From a virus: 64,000 nucleotides of DNA. Location: the IMG/VR virus record IMGVR_UViG_3300009503_000020, positions 56,718 to 120,717 of that record. One strand, written 5' to 3'. Below are positions 5,829 through 14,142 of the stretch, in pieces. Position 1 is the first letter of the stretch. Each line of letters starts with the position of its first letter. The position numbers and the translations under genes are program-made. A model generated the notes under the pieces. The model worked only from the letters and a program-made list of their open reading frames with translations, searched no databases and was not told the DNA's origin.

Positions 5829-7802
5829 ATGGAAGCTTTGCAGGTATTAAGCAAGAAAGAGATTATGGAATTAAAGAAGAAAATAGAACCTATAAAGAAA
5901 CTAGCTCTGCATGACGATGCAGATGGTGTAACTTCTGCAGTACTTATGTCTTATGTGTTTAAGATAAACAAAGTATGGGCTCCAGATGACTTTGGAGAGT
6001 GGCCTGTTGCTCCTTATAAAGTTCAAGGGCAAGAACAACTAGAGCTTCCACCAGATGTTTGTGTGGATATGGTACCAGCTAATCCTGAATGGGTTGGTTT
6101 AGCAATAGACCACCATCCAAATCACCCTCCTGAAGGAAAGAGAAGTTACCAGCTTATCTATGGAGAAGCACCTGCTTCTGTTATTGTCTATACTCTCTTT
6201 AAAGAATTAATTCCACAAGAACATAGATGGAAAGTAGTAGTTGGCTGCCTGTCCAAGGACACGGAAATACTTACTCCAAGTGGGCAAATTGAAATCAAAG
6301 ATCTTAATACTTTGGATTCTGGAATAGGTCTAGATGAACATGGAAAGCTTTGTAAAAATTTACTGTTTACAATACCTAAAGGACGGAAAGAACTGCTGCG
6401 AATCACTACCAGAAAGAGAGAGATATTAGTAACTCCTGAGCATAGGCTGTTTACACAAAGAGGTCTTGTTGAAGCAAAGGACTTAAATATTGGAGACTAC
6501 TTGGTGGTATACTTGAGGAGTTTAGATGACTTCTCAAAGAAAGTTAGAAGCAAACAGGAAGAATTTAGAGAAAGCACGCCAAGTCTTAAAACTATTAAGC
6601 GGAAATCCCAGCTGGAAGAGCTGGTGGCTTGGGAGAGTGAAAGCATCAATTACAGAAGAGAAAAGACAGAAGCTCAGAGAAGCAGCTATGAAGAATGGAA
6701 CAAGAGAACGAATTCTTCTTCACAATCTCAGTCATCGAGAGACGAGAATGTGCCCAATATGTGGGAAAGAGTTTACGGTAAAGAAATCTTCAAGAAAGAA
6801 ATATTGCTCAATGAGATGCTCAGGCAAAGCAAACTTGAAGAACCTTGGCAAATATACAGGTTCACACAGTGGGCGAGAAAACCCAAATTGGAAAGGTGGA
6901 ACTTCAGCCAAGCCATATCATTGGGAAATGAAGAAAAAAGAATGGAGAAACCTTTTGTATCAGAAGGTCGGGTACAAATGTCAACTTTGTGGCAACAAAG
7001 GCAAACTCAACATTCATCACATAAACAGAGACAAGATGGATGGAAGGCCAGAGAATTTGCTTATACTCTGCCCAAGTTGTCATTTAAAAGTTCACAAATT
7101 GGTTTGGAAAGGATTGAAAGCATAGACTATGAGGGCAGAGAAGAAGTATTTGACATACACTGGGCCTCTACCAACAATTTCTTCTTAGCTAATGGAATTC
7201 TTTCCCACAATTGCGTTGGAGACGGACAACCAGAACTTATACCTCCAGAGATATGGAGAGAATTTCCTATCTTACTGGAAGAGTCTGTTACTCCAAGAGA
7301 GAGATATGGAAAGCTAGAGACTTCTAATTATCCTCTGTATTTAAGATTAAGTTCAGGCATCAATGCAGTATGTAAGATACCTGAGAAATGGTACGTAGGA
7401 TATGCTATATTACGCAATGCAAAGTCACCTTGGGATCTAATCAATGATTCCTCTCTTAAGTCTGCTAAAGAACTTGTTGAGAGTGAAAGAGAAAGGATCT
7501 ACAGGGAGACAAGTCCCATACAACTCAGAAATGGAATAAGAGTCTGGGCGTTCCAGTCTGAGACCAAGATAGAGAGAACTCTAGCTTGGGAAATGTGGGA
7601 TACTGACAAACGCACTATTGTAGCTATAAACTCTGCTACTGGAAGAGGTAGCATAAGAGGTACATTAGCTACTTTAGTGTATGAGCATTTGACTGCTCAT
7701 GGTTTCAAGGCAAGTGGACATCCAGGGTTTGGAGGTTTAAAACTTAAACCTGACCAGACTTGGGAGGATGTGTACCACTGTCTTGCAAATCTAAAGATTT
7801 AA
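5829..7802 (+). CDS. DHH-family phosphoesterase containing an intein
   Basis: 657 residues, of which 140-461 are an intein; the spliced protein would be 335 residues. Family motifs are HDDADGVTSA (28-37), IDHH (93-96), the Asp of CVGDG (462-466) right after the intein, and GHPGFGG (630-636) in the DHHA1-like end. DHH proteins (RecJ, GdpP, Orn-like and archaeal GAN relatives) use Mn ions to cleave phosphodiesters. In this operon, before SSB and RadA, a RecJ/GAN-like nuclease role is plausible, but a nucleotide phosphodiesterase cannot be excluded. The intein sits beside a conserved catalytic motif, as inteins often do. The gene contains a second, out-of-frame gene (6526-7125). Confidence 0.85.
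   Translation: MEALQVLSKKEIMELKKKIEPIKKLALHDDADGVTSAVLMSYVFKINKVWAPDDFGEWPVAPYKVQGQEQLELPPDVCVDMVPANPEWVGLAIDHHPNHPPEGKRSYQLIYGEAPASVIVYTLFKELIPQEHRWKVVVGCLSKDTEILTPSGQIEIKDLNTLDSGIGLDEHGKLCKNLLFTIPKGRKELLRITTRKREILVTPEHRLFTQRGLVEAKDLNIGDYLVVYLRSLDDFSKKVRSKQEEFRESTPSLKTIKRKSQLEELVAWESESINYRREKTEAQRSSYEEWNKRTNSSSQSQSSRDENVPNMWERVYGKEIFKKEILLNEMLRQSKLEEPWQIYRFTQWARKPKLERWNFSQAISLGNEEKRMEKPFVSEGRVQMSTLWQQRQTQHSSHKQRQDGWKAREFAYTLPKLSFKSSQIGLERIESIDYEGREEVFDIHWASTNNFFLANGILSHNCVGDGQPELIPPEIWREFPILLEESVTPRERYGKLETSNYPLYLRLSSGINAVCKIPEKWYVGYAILRNAKSPWDLINDSSLKSAKELVESERERIYRETSPIQLRNGIRVWAFQSETKIERTLAWEMWDTDKRTIVAINSATGRGSIRGTLATLVYEHLTAHGFKASGHPGFGGLKLKPDQTWEDVYHCLANLKI
6246..7211 (+). other. Intein inside the DHH phosphoesterase
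   Basis: 322 residues (966 bases). It begins with Cys in CLSKDTEI (block A), has LVTPEHRLFT (block B, with the TxxH residues), ends the N-terminal Hint part at LNIGDYLVV, and resumes with VFDIHWASTNNFFLANG (block F) and SHN followed by Cys (block G). All splicing blocks are in one frame. The 200 residues between the two Hint halves are polar and low-complexity (Ser/Gln/Arg/Glu) with no endonuclease motif in this frame; the HNH gene is in the +1 frame over the same bases. Confidence 0.92.
6526..7125 (+). CDS. HNH homing endonuclease nested out of frame in the intein
   Basis: 199 residues, read in the +1 frame relative to the intein. GAGGAG lies 5 bases before its ATG, so it can be translated on its own. 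It has a zinc knuckle (CPIC with a later CSMRC), a NUMOD3-like motif (SGRENPNWKGG), and an HNH domain: CQLC, NIHHINRDKMDGRPENLL, CPSCHLKVH. These match freestanding phage-type HNH homing endonucleases, which cut intein- or intron-less alleles to spread their host element. The start follows Hint-N by a few codons and the stop (TAG at 7123-7125) lies just before block F, exactly the site where in-frame inteins carry their endonuclease domain. Confidence 0.9.
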   Translation: MTSQRKLEANRKNLEKARQVLKLLSGNPSWKSWWLGRVKASITEEKRQKLREAAMKNGTRERILLHNLSHRETRMCPICGKEFTVKKSSRKKYCSMRCSGKANLKNLGKYTGSHSGRENPNWKGGTSAKPYHWEMKKKEWRNLLYQKVGYKCQLCGNKGKLNIHHINRDKMDGRPENLLILCPSCHLKVHKLVWKGLKA

Positions 7803-7807
7803 ATAGC
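7797..7807 (+). promoter_or_regulatory. Probable TATA promoter for the SSB-like gene
   Basis: GATTTAAATAG overlaps the stop of the DHH gene; the TATA box (7798-7806) is about 40 bases before the ATG at 7847. GGAGGA follows at 7832-7837 as ribosome binding site. Confidence 0.5.
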
Positions 7808-7846
7808 CCAGACAAAGAAATAAAATAAAATGGAGGAATAGGAAAG

Positions 7847-8956
7847 ATGGACAAGAAAGAGGAAGAAGCTCTGTTAAAGGCTTTTTCTAAGTCTACTGGT
7901 AAAACAGTTGCTCAGTTGAGACCACTGCTTGAGAAAGCTAAACAAGAAGCAAAAGAACTAGGCTCTGCAGACAATGACAATATAATCAAAGGTAGATTCA
8001 GAAGGAAAGTAAGTGCTCTACTTTTTGCAGAGAGAACAGGGAAGCCAGTAGCAAGAAAAGAACCTGTAGTTTTCAGAGGATTCCTGTTAGGTGCAGATGC
8101 AATTAGAGACATCAAAGAACAGATGAGAAGGAAAGCACTGAGATACTTTGATGAAGAAGGAGAGAATGCAAGGATAGAAGGTTATGTGGATGAAAATGGA
8201 ACTCCGCTTGACTGGAGACCTACAATTAGAAACAGACGGGGAGAAGAAGTAGAGAACCCTGATTTCCATAAGCCAATTATAGGACATAGATATGTCAGAG
8301 ATATCTTTGGTATAGTTAAGAAGGAAGGAGATGAGAAAGCAAAGCTGTTCCAAATGACTCTGTGGGGAGGATTTGCTTCTAAGTTCACTTATAGACCTTT
8401 TACTCCAGTAGAGTTCAAAGCTACTATCAAAGCAGAGGGAAGCCACTACATTCTCAACCCACCTAGAGTACAGAAAGGAGAGAAAGGATTCAAGAGTATA
8501 ACTATGGATATAAACTATGAACAGTGGATAAGAGAAGCGTTAGGTTCTAGAGAATACACACTAGATAAACTAGAGAAAGCAGTTGCAGATACTAAGAATG
8601 CTAAAGATCCTTGGATAATGGTCACAGGAATTGTGGACTTCATAGACCCGGAGATTAACCCAAAGACAGGTTCTAGAAATATCACAATAGTAGATGTAGA
8701 CTCAGGAATGACAGACACAGTAAGAGTTTTCATACCTAAAGACTTCCCACTAGCATTCAGAGAATATTCAAAGGTAATTGTCTTTGGTAGACCTAGATCT
8801 TGGAAGAGAGATGACGATACTGAAGAACACTACTCTATCAATGGAATAAGTGTTTATCCAATACCAGGAGAGACAGTAGAAGCACCAGTAGAAGCAAGTA
8901 AACCAGCTAGAGAAACAGAAACTAGTGAAGAGGAAGGATGGGATCTCTGGGAGTAA
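7847..8956 (+). CDS. Single-stranded DNA-binding (OB-fold, RPA-like) protein
   Basis: 369 residues. The N-terminus is helical, the centre is beta-rich with likely OB folds (DPWIMVTGIVDFIDP near 255 and SRNITIVDVDSG near 277), and the end is a flexible acidic tail finishing EEEGWDLWE. An acidic aromatic tail is a hallmark of SSB proteins. It lies directly before RadA and after the DHH enzyme, as expected of an SSB working in replication and recombination. It has its own TATA box. A perfect stem-loop overlaps its stop codon. The call rests on architecture and context, so it is moderate. Confidence 0.65.
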   Translation: MDKKEEEALLKAFSKSTGKTVAQLRPLLEKAKQEAKELGSADNDNIIKGRFRRKVSALLFAERTGKPVARKEPVVFRGFLLGADAIRDIKEQMRRKALRYFDEEGENARIEGYVDENGTPLDWRPTIRNRRGEEVENPDFHKPIIGHRYVRDIFGIVKKEGDEKAKLFQMTLWGGFASKFTYRPFTPVEFKATIKAEGSHYILNPPRVQKGEKGFKSITMDINYEQWIREALGSREYTLDKLEKAVADTKNAKDPWIMVTGIVDFIDPEINPKTGSRNITIVDVDSGMTDTVRVFIPKDFPLAFREYSKVIVFGRPRSWKRDDDTEEHYSINGISVYPIPGETVEAPVEASKPARETETSEEEGWDLWE

Positions 8957-8964
8957 TCCCATCC
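8936..8964 (+). promoter_or_regulatory. Stem-loop over the SSB stop codon
   Basis: GGATGGGAT (8936-8944) and ATCCCATCC (8956-8964) form a perfect 9-bp inverted repeat around an 11-base loop. It contains the TAA stop and lies just before the RadA ribosome binding site (AGGAGG, 8971-8976). It could attenuate transcription or protect a 3' end. Confidence 0.5.
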
Positions 8965-8984
8965 TCACTAAGGAGGTTTAAAAG

Positions 8985-9944
8985 ATGGCAGTAATTTCTT
9001 CAGGATGCAAAGCATTGGATGAAGTTCTAGTAGGTGGCTTAAAGACTTCAGTTACTACTCTAGTCTTTGGAATACCAAACTTAGGTAAGACTTGGTTATG
9101 CTACCAACTTGCATGCATGTGCACTAGACCAGTTAAATCAGGAGGACTAGGGAAGAAAGCTCTCTACTTAGATACAGAAGGATTCTTCTTTACTGAAGAC
9201 ACTGTTGACAGGTTTGCAGGATATTTCAAGAAGAGATGGCCTGACTGTGATCCGAAGAAGATAGAGATAATACATGTACCTAGTATCTTTGACCTTGGAG
9301 AACTCTTTGGTATGCAATTGGATATACATATAGAAGAGTCTAGAGTCTCAGTGATAACTAAGTATCCTACAGAAGCACAAAAGAAGATAGCACAAGGAAA
9401 AGGAAAAAGTAAAGTAGACACAACAACAAGCAAAGACAAAGATTGGTTGGAGAAGGCTCCTATTTACCAGAAAGTGAAGACAGGAGAATTTGGTTTACTA
9501 ATAATAGACTCTATAACTATACCAATCAAGAGTGAGATAGCTGCAGCAACCCAGAACTTTCCTGCAAGGACAAGCATAGTATCTGCAATACTAGGTGCTT
9601 GTTATCCAATTGCAAGGAGAGCAGACATAGCTATTCTAATAACAGACCACATCACTAGCAACCCTATGTCTCCTACATATCAGTTTGGAACAGGAGATCC
9701 TTGGGGAGGAAGGAATATCCTCTACTATATTAAACACATCTTTGGATTGTACAAGCCACTAGCAGATCAAGTGAAAGCATATGCACCAGATGGACAGAGA
9801 GTTAGGAGATTCTCTAGGTATAGATATCCTGGATTAGATGCAGCTATGGCTGTAGTAAAACTAGAGAAAGACAAAGGCTATGTAGACTTACCACCAAAAG
9901 GACCTAAGCCAGCCACTGAAGAAGGTGGAGAGGAGGCTGCATAG
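8985..9944 (+). CDS. RadA/RadB-like recombinase ATPase
   Basis: 319 residues. It starts with the RecA-family pattern (SSGCKALDEVLVGGL), Walker A GIPNLGKT (29-36) and a Walker B-like LLIIDSI near residue 170. The core follows archaeal RadA/RadB, without the N-terminal helix-hairpin-helix domain, so it is nearer RadB or phage UvsX-like forms in build. It would form filaments or act as mediator on ssDNA for recombination. A Lys/Asp/Thr-rich insert (about residues 130-150) and an acidic C-terminus are peculiar to it. AGGAGG precedes the ATG. Confidence 0.85.
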   Translation: MAVISSGCKALDEVLVGGLKTSVTTLVFGIPNLGKTWLCYQLACMCTRPVKSGGLGKKALYLDTEGFFFTEDTVDRFAGYFKKRWPDCDPKKIEIIHVPSIFDLGELFGMQLDIHIEESRVSVITKYPTEAQKKIAQGKGKSKVDTTTSKDKDWLEKAPIYQKVKTGEFGLLIIDSITIPIKSEIAAATQNFPARTSIVSAILGACYPIARRADIAILITDHITSNPMSPTYQFGTGDPWGGRNILYYIKHIFGLYKPLADQVKAYAPDGQRVRRFSRYRYPGLDAAMAVVKLEKDKGYVDLPPKGPKPATEEGGEEAA

Positions 9945-9946
9945 AA

Positions 9947-10111
9947 ATGCCAAAGGAAGATGAAAGCCCTCAAGTCTATTACTGTATCTGGGAAGGCAAT
10001 GAGAAAGTGGTGTGTCCAATAAGAACCAAGTACAAGCTCAAGCCTGAGAGTCTAGTGATGTTCTGTGAGAACTGTACTGAACTCCCTCTGAACAGGAAGA
10101 AACTCAGATAA
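9947..10111 (+). CDS. Tiny zinc-binding protein
   Basis: 54 residues. Cys at 13, 23, 40 and 43 (CENC) could hold one zinc. It starts 2 bases after the RadA stop, and a pyrimidine-rich tract (CTCCCTTTCTTTTCTTT) follows the stop, possibly a termination signal. Function unknown. Confidence 0.6.
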   Translation: MPKEDESPQVYYCIWEGNEKVVCPIRTKYKLKPESLVMFCENCTELPLNRKKLR

Positions 10112-10143
10112 CCACTCCCTTTCTTTTCTTTGAGGTGTTAAAT

Positions 10144-10944
10144 ATGTCTCAAATTAAACTTGACAAGAGTCTCTTTCCAGAGAAGGAAACTAAACAGAAT
10201 AATTCAGGAGTTAAAGTTACTCCAACTAATAATGGACTTAGCAAGATACAACCTAACAAGGAAGGACTTACTATCTTATATGTAGATGTACATGAGCCTC
10301 CAGAGATTCCTGAGAGGCTGCAACGAGAGAAAGGAATCTATGTGATAGTCAAGTCTTTACCTGTATCAGATTATTGCTTCTCTAATATAGGAATAGAGAG
10401 GAAGACATTGAATGACTTCTATAACTCTATAGTACATGGAGACAAGCATATCTGGAAACAGATGTTTAACTTAAAACACGCATTTGAGAGACCTATACTC
10501 ATAATAGAGAGATGGGATGATAGTTTCTTATCTTCTCCTGCTGTGGAGAGAACAATTAGAGGAGCTATAGCTAGTATAGTCTTGATGGGTATTTCTGTGT
10601 TAGTGATACCAGGAAAAGGACATAACATTAAACCCTTTGTAGACCAACTAGCATATCTCTTCTATTCATCTGATAAGAAAGCATTGTCAATGAGACCTAT
10701 ACCAGAGAAGAGTAAAGAGAAAACTAAGAAAGCTATACTCTCTGATGTATTAAGTATGATTCCTGGATTTGGTAGGCAGAAAGCAGACTTAATAGCTAGT
10801 AAAGTAAATTCTATTGAGGAAGTTTGTAAGATGCCTGATGAAGAACTAAAGAAGCTATGTCCTGGTCTAGGACCTAAGAGACTAGAGATGCTCAGGTGGA
10901 TACTCAATGGAAGAGAAAACAAAGAAGAAGAGAAAGAAGCATAA
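10144..10944 (+). CDS. XPF/Hef-type ERCC4 nuclease with helix-hairpin-helix
   Basis: 266 residues from the ATG at 10144 (GAGGTG upstream). After a flexible N-terminus, the ERCC4 nuclease domain shows its motif split over SDYCFSNIGIERKTLNDF (the D...ERKxxxDF catalytic set, about residues 77-94). The C-terminal 65 residues carry two helix-hairpin-helix motifs (IPGFGRQKADLI and CPGLGPKRLEML). This is the compact XPF-type structure-specific endonuclease of archaea without a helicase part; it cuts flaps and branched DNA and usually works with PCNA. In the virus it probably resolves recombination or replication intermediates. Confidence 0.9.
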   Translation: MSQIKLDKSLFPEKETKQNNSGVKVTPTNNGLSKIQPNKEGLTILYVDVHEPPEIPERLQREKGIYVIVKSLPVSDYCFSNIGIERKTLNDFYNSIVHGDKHIWKQMFNLKHAFERPILIIERWDDSFLSSPAVERTIRGAIASIVLMGISVLVIPGKGHNIKPFVDQLAYLFYSSDKKALSMRPIPEKSKEKTKKAILSDVLSMIPGFGRQKADLIASKVNSIEEVCKMPDEELKKLCPGLGPKRLEMLRWILNGRENKEEEKEA

Positions 10945-11038
10945 ACAAACTTCTCTAGTAGACTATGGGTTCCCTGACAATATCCCTACAACTTTGAAGT
11001 TAGGACCAGGCGGAAAAGAAGATGAAGAGAAACACTAA
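10907..11038 (+). CDS. Possible small protein bridging nuclease and polymerase genes
   Basis: 43 residues in another frame, starting inside the nuclease gene (AGGTGG about 7 bases upstream of the ATG) and ending 17 bases inside the polymerase gene. Basic N-terminus, then QTSLVDYGF, loosely like a PCNA-interacting peptide but lacking the second aromatic. It fills an otherwise empty gap of 77 bases, which supports it a little. Confidence 0.35.
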   Translation: MEEKTKKKRKKHKQTSLVDYGFPDNIPTTLKLGPGGKEDEEKH

Positions 11039-13703
11039 AGGTGTCTGGACTGCAATTAAGTATAAAGATGAAGTAGTAGATCCTAGTCTTTCTGAGACAG
11101 ATCCTAAGAAGTATAGACCTACAATCTATCTATGGGTTAGAGACACAGACTTAAAGAGACACAGGTTAGCTATCAAAGGATTCAAGCCATACTTCTATAC
11201 TATTCCTGCAGTTAAGTCTGATGCAAACTATATCTTTCAGATGCCAGAGATAGAGAAGTATGAGCTAGTAGAGTTTGGAAATAGAAAGCTATACAGGATC
11301 TACACATACATACCTGGTTTTGTACCTAAGATAAAGAGAACTATACAAGCTCAGTTTGCTCAAGCAGCAGTGAGAGAAGCAGATGTGCTCTTTGAACTTA
11401 GATTTTTAATAGACATGGGGATAAGAGGAGCAATTGACTGGTATGATGAAAGCAATCCAGTACCATTAGAAGAGGATTTGAATATTCCTCTAAGGAAAAT
11501 ATACATAGACACAGAAGTATGGTCTAAAAGACAAGTTAAGCCAGGAAGGATGAGAGCTAATGAATTTATTAAATGCTTAACTGCTTATGACTCTTATGAG
11601 AAGATATATTATACTTGGTATCTCAACGAATATGATTTGAAAGTACAAGAGACAGACTCTTGGAAGATAATCTGGTGTAGAACAGTAGAAGAGATGATGA
11701 AGGGATTTCTTAACTATGTCAAAGAGAGAGATCCTGATGTAATTACTGGATATAATGTAGACTTTGACCTATTGAATATAAGACAGGAAGCACTCAGAAG
11801 AGGATTACACACAGAGTTCAATTACTTGTCTGCTTTATCCGATTTGGGTTACTCTGTGGGAAAGGTAGTAACTAAGAAACACAGAATACGTGGAGTGGAC
11901 TGGTCTAGGGAAGGACTGTTGCTAGATGGTAGAGAAGTGATAGACATTCTAGACTGTATAAGAATGGTAGCAAGAACACAATTGAGGAGCTATACTCTTG
12001 ACTATGTGGTTGAAGTTTTCTTAGGAAAGGAAGAAAAGAAGGTAACCTATCAAGGAAAGCCTATAGCTCCTAATATAGTCAAAGTGTGGGAAGAAGCACC
12101 ACAAGTAGTTCTTGAATATAATAAACATGATGTGGAACTAGTAGTGAAACTAGATGGGAAGAATGACTTGATAGGCTTCTTAGACCAGTTGAGGAAGACT
12201 GTAGGTGTAAGGTTAGAAGATGCTTTCTCTACTCAGAGGATGATAGATACAGAAGCATTGAGAAGAAGGACATTTCCTCTTCCCTCTAAGTTCTCTAACA
12301 AGAAAGATGAGAAACAAAGCTACAAAGGTGCTATTGTAGTTAATCCAGTGATTGGTCTACACAAATGGGTAATCTGCCTAGACTACAAGTCTCTATACCC
12401 ATCTATCATTAGAACATTCAATATAGACACTGACACCTATGTGGTTGATTCCAAGTTTATTCCTAAGAAAGCTGAAGTATACAAGTTTAGCAATCTTGAA
12501 AACACTAAGTCGTGGATCTTCCTCAAGAAGCCTAGAGGTTTGTTCCCAGAGATGCTTGATGACTTCACTGCTTTGAGAGATAGTTTAAGAAAGCAGATAG
12601 AAATAGAGAAAGATCCTGAAAAGAAGAAGTTGCTAGATATCAAACAAGAAGTAATCAAAGTACTTTCAAATGCAGTGTATGGAGCTTTTGGATACAGGTC
12701 TAGGAAGCATAATTTAGAAGTAGCAGAAGCAATTACTGCATTTGGACAGAGGATGATTAGACTAGCAGCAGATATAGCTACTGAATTAGGAATGCAAGTA
12801 ATCTATGGTGATACAGATAGTATCTTTGTATGTACAGGAAAGAACAACTATGGAGAAGCATACAATGAAGGGATTAGACTACAAGATGAAATCATGAGAA
12901 GGATACCTAAGTTCACTTATCAGTTTAATGTAGATGAGAAGAACATCTTTGAGATTAAGCTAGAGAAGATATACAGTAAGTTCTTTATGGCAAAAGGAGC
13001 TACAGGAAAAGCTGCTAAGAAGAGATACTGTGGACAAATAATCCTTAAAGATGGGAAGACAAAGTTAGATGTGAAAGGATTTGATATCAAGAGAAGTGAT
13101 ACTTCAGAGTTTGCTAGTACACTTCAACAGAAGTTAATTGAGACAGTACTAACAGAGAAATCTAAAGAGGAACTTATTGAGGAGATAGCTAATGAGTTAA
13201 ACACCATTGACAAACTCCCGTTTGAAAAGATAGCTGTACCTTCAGCAATCTCTAAACCACTGAGAGGAGGATACAAGAAGAATCCTATACAGAAGAGAGC
13301 AGCTGAGAATGCTAACAAATATTTGGGAACTCACTATGAGTATGGTTCCAAGCCTCTTAGGTTATACATACAAGTTCCTAGTCTAGAAGAAGTGTATCCT
13401 AGAAGTCACAAGAAAACAGAGGTTGAGAGAAAAGAACTGGAGAAGGAGTTAAAGAATCTAAATGTGATAGCTTTTGATTCTTCAATTACCCTACCAGAGT
13501 GGATTAGAGTAGACTATCCCAGAATGCTAAAGCTGACTGTGAAACCTAAGATAGAGAAATTCCTAGAATCACTAGATATAACATGGGAAGAAGTTAAACA
13601 GAACTTGAAACCAGAATTGCAAGAAAAAGAAAAGAGAAAGAAGAAGAGAGAAGAACCAAAGACTACTCTTGACCTCTTCTTTGGAGGAAAGGAAAGTGCT
13701 TAG
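11022..13703 (+). CDS. polB: Family B DNA polymerase with 3'-5' exonuclease
   Basis: 893 residues. Exonuclease motifs are intact: IDTE (Exo I, near 163), NVDFDLL (Exo II, near 245) and YNKHDVEL (Exo III, near 366). Polymerase motifs are intact: DYKSLYPSII (A, from 454), KVLSNAVYGAFGY (B, near 546) and YGDTDS (C, 595-600). The C-terminus ends KTTLDLFFGGKESA; TTLDLFF fits a PCNA-interacting (PIP) box. So this is a proofreading replicase that probably uses host PCNA, since no clamp gene is seen here. No primase is recognisable either. No intein. The start follows a purine-rich stretch and overlaps a possible small gene. Confidence 0.97.
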   Translation: MKRNTKGVWTAIKYKDEVVDPSLSETDPKKYRPTIYLWVRDTDLKRHRLAIKGFKPYFYTIPAVKSDANYIFQMPEIEKYELVEFGNRKLYRIYTYIPGFVPKIKRTIQAQFAQAAVREADVLFELRFLIDMGIRGAIDWYDESNPVPLEEDLNIPLRKIYIDTEVWSKRQVKPGRMRANEFIKCLTAYDSYEKIYYTWYLNEYDLKVQETDSWKIIWCRTVEEMMKGFLNYVKERDPDVITGYNVDFDLLNIRQEALRRGLHTEFNYLSALSDLGYSVGKVVTKKHRIRGVDWSREGLLLDGREVIDILDCIRMVARTQLRSYTLDYVVEVFLGKEEKKVTYQGKPIAPNIVKVWEEAPQVVLEYNKHDVELVVKLDGKNDLIGFLDQLRKTVGVRLEDAFSTQRMIDTEALRRRTFPLPSKFSNKKDEKQSYKGAIVVNPVIGLHKWVICLDYKSLYPSIIRTFNIDTDTYVVDSKFIPKKAEVYKFSNLENTKSWIFLKKPRGLFPEMLDDFTALRDSLRKQIEIEKDPEKKKLLDIKQEVIKVLSNAVYGAFGYRSRKHNLEVAEAITAFGQRMIRLAADIATELGMQVIYGDTDSIFVCTGKNNYGEAYNEGIRLQDEIMRRIPKFTYQFNVDEKNIFEIKLEKIYSKFFMAKGATGKAAKKRYCGQIILKDGKTKLDVKGFDIKRSDTSEFASTLQQKLIETVLTEKSKEELIEEIANELNTIDKLPFEKIAVPSAISKPLRGGYKKNPIQKRAAENANKYLGTHYEYGSKPLRLYIQVPSLEEVYPRSHKKTEVERKELEKELKNLNVIAFDSSITLPEWIRVDYPRMLKLTVKPKIEKFLESLDITWEEVKQNLKPELQEKEKRKKKREEPKTTLDLFFGGKESA

Positions 13704-14142
13704 TTTTCCTTGTAGAGCATTTAGAGAGAACAGAGTTGTTTTCTCTAGAGAAGAATTAATAATGAGACTTAATGAAGCTAATGAGGCAGGGAAGAGTTGT
13801 GAGGTAGGGTTCTATGCATTCTCTACTTGGATAAACTTAGAACCAGTCAAAGAGAGTGTAGTGCTAGACAAAGTCATCTATACAGGAAAGCAAGAAACTT
13901 TAGAGAAGCTAGCAGAGAGAAAGCTAAGAGAAGGAAAAGAGTCTGTGCTTATATGGGATGGAGAGAGATACCTATTATTTGTAAGAGAAGAAGTAGATTC
14001 AATAGAAGGACTAGCAAAGAAGAAAGAGCCAGGAGCAGATGTAATAACTAATATAGAGGGCAAATTCACGTTCCCAGGCTTTAGGAATCTTAAAAGTGGT
14101 CAAATGAGCAAGATAATCAAGAAGTGGAGATTCAATGACTAA
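13696..14142 (+). CDS. Hypothetical protein coupled to polymerase gene
   Basis: 148 residues from a GTG at 13696 with GGAGGAAAGG just upstream; a TTG at 13669 lacks a binding site. It overlaps the polymerase stop by 8 bases. The protein is alpha/beta with a central helical Lys/Glu stretch and an IWDGERYLLFV strand. Its place next to polB suggests a replication role, perhaps a small accessory or primase-like factor, but no primase motif is visible. Confidence 0.65.
   Translation: MLSFPCRAFRENRVVFSREELIMRLNEANEAGKSCEVGFYAFSTWINLEPVKESVVLDKVIYTGKQETLEKLAERKLREGKESVLIWDGERYLLFVREEVDSIEGLAKKKEPGADVITNIEGKFTFPGFRNLKSGQMSKIIKKWRFND

Noticed and set aside
8087-8446. 119-residue minus-strand frame
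   Set aside because: Antisense to the SSB-like gene; low complexity and no support.
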